Assembly (NCBI GenBank): GCA_019235995.1
Contig: JAFAJV010000022.1
Span: 1 to 33,941, forward strand
Length of the DNA: 33,941 nt
Direction: 5' to 3'
Origin: Vulcanimicrobiota bacterium
Lineage (GTDB): Bacteria; Vulcanimicrobiota; Vulcanimicrobiia; Vulcanimicrobiales; Vulcanimicrobiaceae
The number at the start of each line of letters is the position of its first letter. The first letter of the stretch is position 1. Below are positions 30,802-33,941 of this stretch, in pieces. The position numbers and the translations under genes were made by a program. The notes beneath the pieces are model-generated. The model saw only the letters and a program-made list of their open reading frames with translations. It was not told where the DNA came from and made no database searches.

Positions 30802-31346
30802 GCTGTCGCCCTTTCCGTTGGCCCCACCAGATCGTTGAAAAGCGTACGGTAATGCACCATCGCTTGCCGCAGCTCTTCCGTGTCGGCGTCGCTGCGAACG
30901 GAGATATCGTGAGCAGTGCGATAATCGTCGAGCACCCGTGCGTGATGCGGCGATAAGTCGGCGGCGCGTTGTTCGAAATCGCCCGGCGGATATCCGCGAT
31001 CGCGCATGACATTGCCGATCAACGAATCGGCTTGCCGCAGCGCGGCCACCGGCTCGTCGACGAACCGCGCCTGAACCTGCCTCCATTCATCTGCGTAGCG
31101 CTCGCGTGCCCCGGGCGGCAGCTCCGCAAGCTTGAACGTCTTAACGCGCTCCTCGCGACGCGCCAGCTCGCGTTCGGCCTCGGCGCGGTCGCCGCGTTCT
31201 TTGGCGACGCGGTCGTACTCGTGGCCGAAACGGCGCTGGAGGGCTGTCGACCGCGCGCGACGCGCCATAGCGATCACCGCGATGATCACGAGGATCAGTA
31301 CGATTGCACCAAGCACGTAATATATGGTCGGGCTCGTCGTCATCAT
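30798..31346 (-). CDS. Membrane-anchored helical protein with the same domain as the downstream gene product
   Basis: This is a 182-residue protein from ATG 31346 (a second ATG follows directly). Residues about 8-28 are one transmembrane helix (IYYVLGAIVLILVIIAVIAM), followed by a basic and then charged coiled-coil-like stretch (EYDRVAKERGDRAEAERELARREERV). The C-terminal domain is KTFKLAELPPGARERYADEW, ARFVDEPVAALRQADSLIG, LSPHHARVLDDYRTAHD and DTEELRQAMVHYRTLFNDLVG. This matches the downstream protein in segment order, including the DTExLRxAxxxYRxxFN end. A short inverted repeat GTGGG/CCCAC (31351-31364) lies just upstream of the ATG. The two coupled genes probably form a membrane-associated pair. 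Confidence 0.8.
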   Translation of the reverse strand: MMTTSPTIYYVLGAIVLILVIIAVIAMARRARSTALQRRFGHEYDRVAKERGDRAEAERELARREERVKTFKLAELPPGARERYADEWRQVQARFVDEPVAALRQADSLIGNVMRDRGYPPGDFEQRAADLSPHHARVLDDYRTAHDISVRSDADTEELRQAMVHYRTLFNDLVGPTERATA

Positions 31347-31412
31347 GGCCGTGGGTTTACCCACTTCCGCGCCTCGCAACCCGGCTCGAACGCAGGGCGA
31401 ATTGCGAAGCCC

Positions 31413-32339
31413 CTAGCCGCTTGCGAAGAGCGGCGTCGTAATGTAACGCTCCGCGCCGTCGGCAAGAAGCACGACGATCGTTTTGCCTTCGGCTTGTGGG
31501 CGCGAAGCAATGCGCAGAGCCGCCGACAACGCTGCGCCCGACGACGCCCCGGCGAGGATGCCCTCTTCTCGCGCGAGGCGGCGTGCATGGACGAACGCAT
31601 CATCGTCCGTGACGGCGACGACCTCGTCAATCAGCGAGCGGTTCAGCACGTCGGGGATGAATCCGACGCCGATGCCGGGGATCTGGTGATTGCCGGGCGA
31701 CCCGCCCGACAGCACGGCGGCGTTCGCCGGCTCGACTGCGACGATGCTCACCTGAGGCTTGCGTGTCTTCAGCACGTCCCCGACGCCTGTGATCGTGCCT
31801 CCCGTGCCCACCGCCGAGACGAACGCGTCCACGGCGCCTCCGGTGTCGCTCCAAATTTCCTCGGCTGTCGTCCTGCGGTGCATCTCTGCGTTCACGGGGT
31901 TGCTGAACTGATCGAGCCGAAAGGCGTCCGGCCGTTCTTCCGCGATACGCCGCGCCCGGCTGACGGCATCGTTCATGAGGATGCCCGGCGTAAGGATGAC
32001 TTCCGCGCCGAGGTGGCGCAGCAACGCGACGCGTTCGAGCGACATGACCTCGGGCATCGTCAGGATCAGCCGGTATCCGCGGATGGCGCACACGAACGCC
32101 AGCCCGATTCCCGTGTTGCCGCCGGTCGCCTCGACGACCGTCATTCCCGGCCGCAGCGCCTCGCGGCGCTCCGCGTCGTCGATCAAGGCCACGCCGAGCC
32201 GATCCTTGACGCTGCCGCAGGGATTATGCATCTCGAGCTTCGCCAAGAGCCGGCACGGCAGTGCTCGAGCGACGCGCGCCAACTCCACGATCGGCGTCCG
32301 GCCTACGCAGTGAGTGAGGTCCGGTGCTGCGCCCCCCAT
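31413..32339 (-). CDS. Cysteine synthase-like PLP enzyme (O-acetylserine sulfhydrylase family)
   Basis: This is a 308-residue fold-type II PLP enzyme. The lysine that binds PLP is Lys45 in NPCGSVKDR. GGNTG (73-77) stands where sulfhydrylases have TSGNTG. GTGGTITGVG is the phosphate loop, and GGSPGNHQIPGIGVGFIP and EEGILAGASSGAA follow the CysK pattern. Sulfide plus O-acetylserine to cysteine is the likely reaction. The Ser to Gly change in the substrate loop and LADGAERYITT in place of LPDSGERY may change substrate choice (other beta-substituted amino acids). The start ATG at 32339 lacks a good ribosome binding site. It is divergent from the small membrane protein gene at 32396. Confidence 0.86.
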   Translation of the reverse strand: MGGAAPDLTHCVGRTPIVELARVARALPCRLLAKLEMHNPCGSVKDRLGVALIDDAERREALRPGMTVVEATGGNTGIGLAFVCAIRGYRLILTMPEVMSLERVALLRHLGAEVILTPGILMNDAVSRARRIAEERPDAFRLDQFSNPVNAEMHRRTTAEEIWSDTGGAVDAFVSAVGTGGTITGVGDVLKTRKPQVSIVAVEPANAAVLSGGSPGNHQIPGIGVGFIPDVLNRSLIDEVVAVTDDDAFVHARRLAREEGILAGASSGAALSAALRIASRPQAEGKTIVVLLADGAERYITTPLFASG

Positions 32340-32395
32340 CGCCGGGGAGCTTCGAGCCAGCCCGCGGCGATAGCCTTCGGTGCGCGATTGGGTAG

Positions 32396-32758
32396 ATGAT
32401 TAAGACGATGCGAAATCGTCGGCGCCTGCTAAAATTTCAAGCTGCGTACTACTGTGCCACCGGGATCTCGCCGCTGGTGTCCATGCGCCTCTTCGAGACG
32501 GTCACGGGAAAAAAGCGCGACCGCTGGCTCGTGCAGATGGTCGGGCTGCTCGCGGCCTCGATCGGACTATCGCTGTGGCTGAGCAGCCGCTCCGAAGAAA
32601 CGGAATCGGCCGCGCTGGCCTTGTCGTTCAGCTCGGCGCTCGCATTCGCCGGGATCGATATCACGCACGTATGCAGGCGGCGCATCTCACCGGTCTATCT
32701 GTTCGACGCCGCCATCGAGCTGTTGATCGTCGGCCTTATCGCGCTGTCTTCCTTCTAG
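32396..32758 (+). CDS. Small integral membrane protein, 120 aa
   Basis: The ATG at 32396 (MIKTMRNRRRLLKF; an in-frame ATG lies at residue 5) opens a 120-residue protein with a basic N-terminus. It has about three or four hydrophobic helices (for example QMVGLLAASIGLSLWL, LALSFSSALAFAGI and LFDAAIELLIVGLIAL) and a short loop HVCRRRISPVY. No family is recognised. Codon use is like that of its neighbours. It overlaps the convergent hemerythrin gene by 23 bases and is divergent from the cysteine synthase-like gene, with 56 bp between starts. Confidence 0.72.
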   Translation: MIKTMRNRRRLLKFQAAYYCATGISPLVSMRLFETVTGKKRDRWLVQMVGLLAASIGLSLWLSSRSEETESAALALSFSSALAFAGIDITHVCRRRISPVYLFDAAIELLIVGLIALSSF

Positions 32759-33236
32759 AAGGCCGCTTCTTAGAAGAAGACGTGCGCGGAGAACGCATCA
32801 GCCGGCTCTTAGCGGCCTGCATCTGGGTGCCGAGCTCCTCGAGCTCCTCGGCGTCGAGCATCTGACGAGCGAGCTCGAAGATGGTCGACTCTTCTTCCTT
32901 GACGTGATGCGTGACGTTCTCGGCCAGCACCTGGACCTCGGCCTTGAACTGTTCGTCCGGCTGCCTGCCTGACTTGAGCAAGGCGATCAGCTTCTTGATG
33001 AGCTCGTGCTCCGTGTACGCTTCGAATACGTCGACGGCTTCATCGGATTCTTCGGCCCTGTCGCGTAAGGTCGGATAGAAGTATTTTTCTTCGATCGCAG
33101 CGTGCACCGTGAGGGCGCTCTCGATCTCGTCGGCGAGATCGGTCAGGCGTCCGTCGCCCGGATCGCACCGCTTCGCCCGGTCGAGCAGCGTTCCAACGGT
33201 CTTGTGATCGTTCTTGAGCAGGGTCAACACGTCCAT
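32736..33236 (-). CDS. Hemerythrin HHE-domain protein
   Basis: The ATG at 33236 follows AAAGGA with nine bases between and starts MDVLTLLKNDHKTVG, the usual N-terminus of this family; a longer upstream start is rejected. It has 166 residues. Likely metal ligands are His11, His45, Glu49, His77, His110 or 111 and Glu115 (NDHKT, HAAIEEKYFYP, EHEL, HHVKEEES), giving a non-heme di-iron four-helix bundle that binds oxygen or NO. The C-terminus is a basic tail (SSSKKRPSRRK), which could bind nucleic acid or be disordered. It is probably cotranscribed with the short-chain dehydrogenase, 29 bp upstream. A stress or redox role is inferred. Confidence 0.87.
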   Translation of the reverse strand: MDVLTLLKNDHKTVGTLLDRAKRCDPGDGRLTDLADEIESALTVHAAIEEKYFYPTLRDRAEESDEAVDVFEAYTEHELIKKLIALLKSGRQPDEQFKAEVQVLAENVTHHVKEEESTIFELARQMLDAEELEELGTQMQAAKSRLMRSPRTSSSKKRPSRRKTAR

Positions 33237-33265
33237 CGCAGGATTCCTTTCACAGTCGGCAAGCA

Positions 33266-33941
33266 CTAACCATTGATCACGTCTCCGCCGTTGACGTGGA
33301 TCGTTTGGCCCGAGATATATGAGGCATCGTCGGATGCGAGGAAGATGACCGCGGCGGCCACTTCGTAGGGTTGGCCCGGCCGCTTCATCGGCGTATCGGC
33401 GCCGAACGTCGCGACGTCTTCGGCTTTGAAGGTCGCGGCGATCAATGGTGTCCAGATCGGGCCAGGAGCCACGGCGTTGACCCGTATGCCCCGATCGACG
33501 ACGGCGTTCGAGAGCGCGCGCGTAAACGACACCAAGGCTCCTTTGGTCGCGGAGTAATCGATCAGCTGAGGGCTGCCCTGATACGCCGTCACCGACGCGA
33601 TGTTGACGATAGACGATCCGCGGCGAAGGTGCTTCAGGGCCTCCTGCACCGTAAAGAATTGCGCGAACACGTTGGTTCGAAACGTCTTCTCGAGCTGCTG
33701 TGCCGGAATATCCTCGGGGCGCGCCTGCGGGTGCTGTTCACCGGCGCCGTTCACGAGGACGTCGATGCGCCCGAAACGCTCGACGGTCTTGGCAACGATG
33801 TCTCGAGCCACGCGCTCCTGGCCGATATCGCCCGCGAGCAACTCGCATTCGCGGCCTTTCTCGCGGACGAGGCGCCGCGTCTCGTTCGCGTCGTCGTCCT
33901 CTTCCAGATAGGCGATCGCGACGTCGGCGCCTTCCTTCGCG
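33266..33941 (-). CDS. Short-chain dehydrogenase/reductase, 5' end outside the window
   Basis: About 225 residues are visible, and the start lies beyond the right edge. The family features are in order. DVLVNGAGEQHPQ is a NAG-type motif in the form common to stress-associated 'SDR family, glucose dehydrogenase-like' proteins such as Gsp39/YghA. SSIVNIASVTAYQG holds the catalytic Ser, YSATKGALVSFTRAL has Tyr and Lys of the YxxxK pair, and VNAVAPGPIWTPL and ASDDASYISGQTIHVNGG end the Rossmann domain. The cofactor-binding Gly-rich loop is off the edge. The upstream part (AKEGADVAIAYLEED) fits an NADP-type strand. It is NAD(P)H-dependent and cytoplasmic, with the substrate unknown. It precedes the hemerythrin gene by 29 bp in the same direction. 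Confidence 0.88.
   Translation of the reverse strand, partial: AKEGADVAIAYLEEDDDANETRRLVREKGRECELLAGDIGQERVARDIVAKTVERFGRIDVLVNGAGEQHPQARPEDIPAQQLEKTFRTNVFAQFFTVQEALKHLRRGSSIVNIASVTAYQGSPQLIDYSATKGALVSFTRALSNAVVDRGIRVNAVAPGPIWTPLIAATFKAEDVATFGADTPMKRPGQPYEVAAAVIFLASDDASYISGQTIHVNGGDVING

Noticed and set aside
30969-32399. Plus-strand frame of 476 codons
   Set aside because: It runs antisense through the membrane-anchored helical protein and the cysteine synthase-like gene and has no domain of its own.

Overview
The window is about 34 kb of GC-rich (near 60% by eye) bacterial chromosome with densely packed genes. Many genes use GTG or TTG starts, and many products carry signal peptides or lipoboxes. 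The content suggests an uncultured soil or rock lineage of the Eremiobacterota (WPS-2)/Vulcanimicrobiota or Acidobacteriota type: two GloVer-repeat lipoproteins, a copper-amine-oxidase-N1 'stalk' protein, a FecR/DUF6600 protein, a sedolisin, a lectin-type propeller and a cyclase/NB-ARC/TPR regulator. The phylum is inferred from gene content only; no rRNA marker is present. I see no phage, transposon, CRISPR array or intact tRNA.

Layout. 1-2900: two divergent GloVer lipoprotein genes (the left one runs off the window) separated by about 390 bp that holds a tRNA-like element without an anticodon arm. 2980-5923: a secreted S33 alpha/beta hydrolase and a class-C beta-lactamase-fold serine hydrolase, probably cotranscribed. 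5979-7613: an acyl-lipid/acyl-CoA desaturase on the minus strand, then a sparse region with two doubtful small ORFs and a good extended -10 promoter. 7698-9950: a second serine hydrolase followed 9 bp later by a PfkB/adenosine kinase. 10011-17113: a minus-strand block of stalk/Ig-repeat protein, membrane protein, secreted Cys-rich protein, lipoprotein with a HEFGD motif, and FAD oxidoreductase.

17276-21356: the most interesting part. On the plus strand lies a complete initiation factor IF-1 frame (infA) with no ATG/GTG/TTG start. The only well-placed start is an ATA eight bases after an AAGGAG Shine-Dalgarno. A 39-codon upstream ORF overlaps that start. Convergent to it is a five-gene minus-strand cluster in which every gene overlaps its neighbour: NHL propeller, SAM methyltransferase, two small membrane proteins, and a stand-alone 5'-3' exonuclease.

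21477-28799: a small secreted protein with a strong terminator, the repeat-rich FecR/DUF6600 protein, a sedolisin-family lipoprotein, and the divergent 844-aa adenylyl cyclase/NB-ARC/TPR regulator. 28813-33941: a small secreted protein, a seven-repeat PLL-like propeller lectin, two coupled paralogous helical proteins (one membrane anchored), a cysteine synthase-like enzyme, a small membrane protein, a hemerythrin-domain protein and a short-chain dehydrogenase cut by the right edge.

Overall this is a secretion- and envelope-oriented accessory region (surface propellers, peptidases/esterases, stalk proteins) with a few housekeeping genes set in it. Functions are read from motifs in the translated sequence, without database searches.
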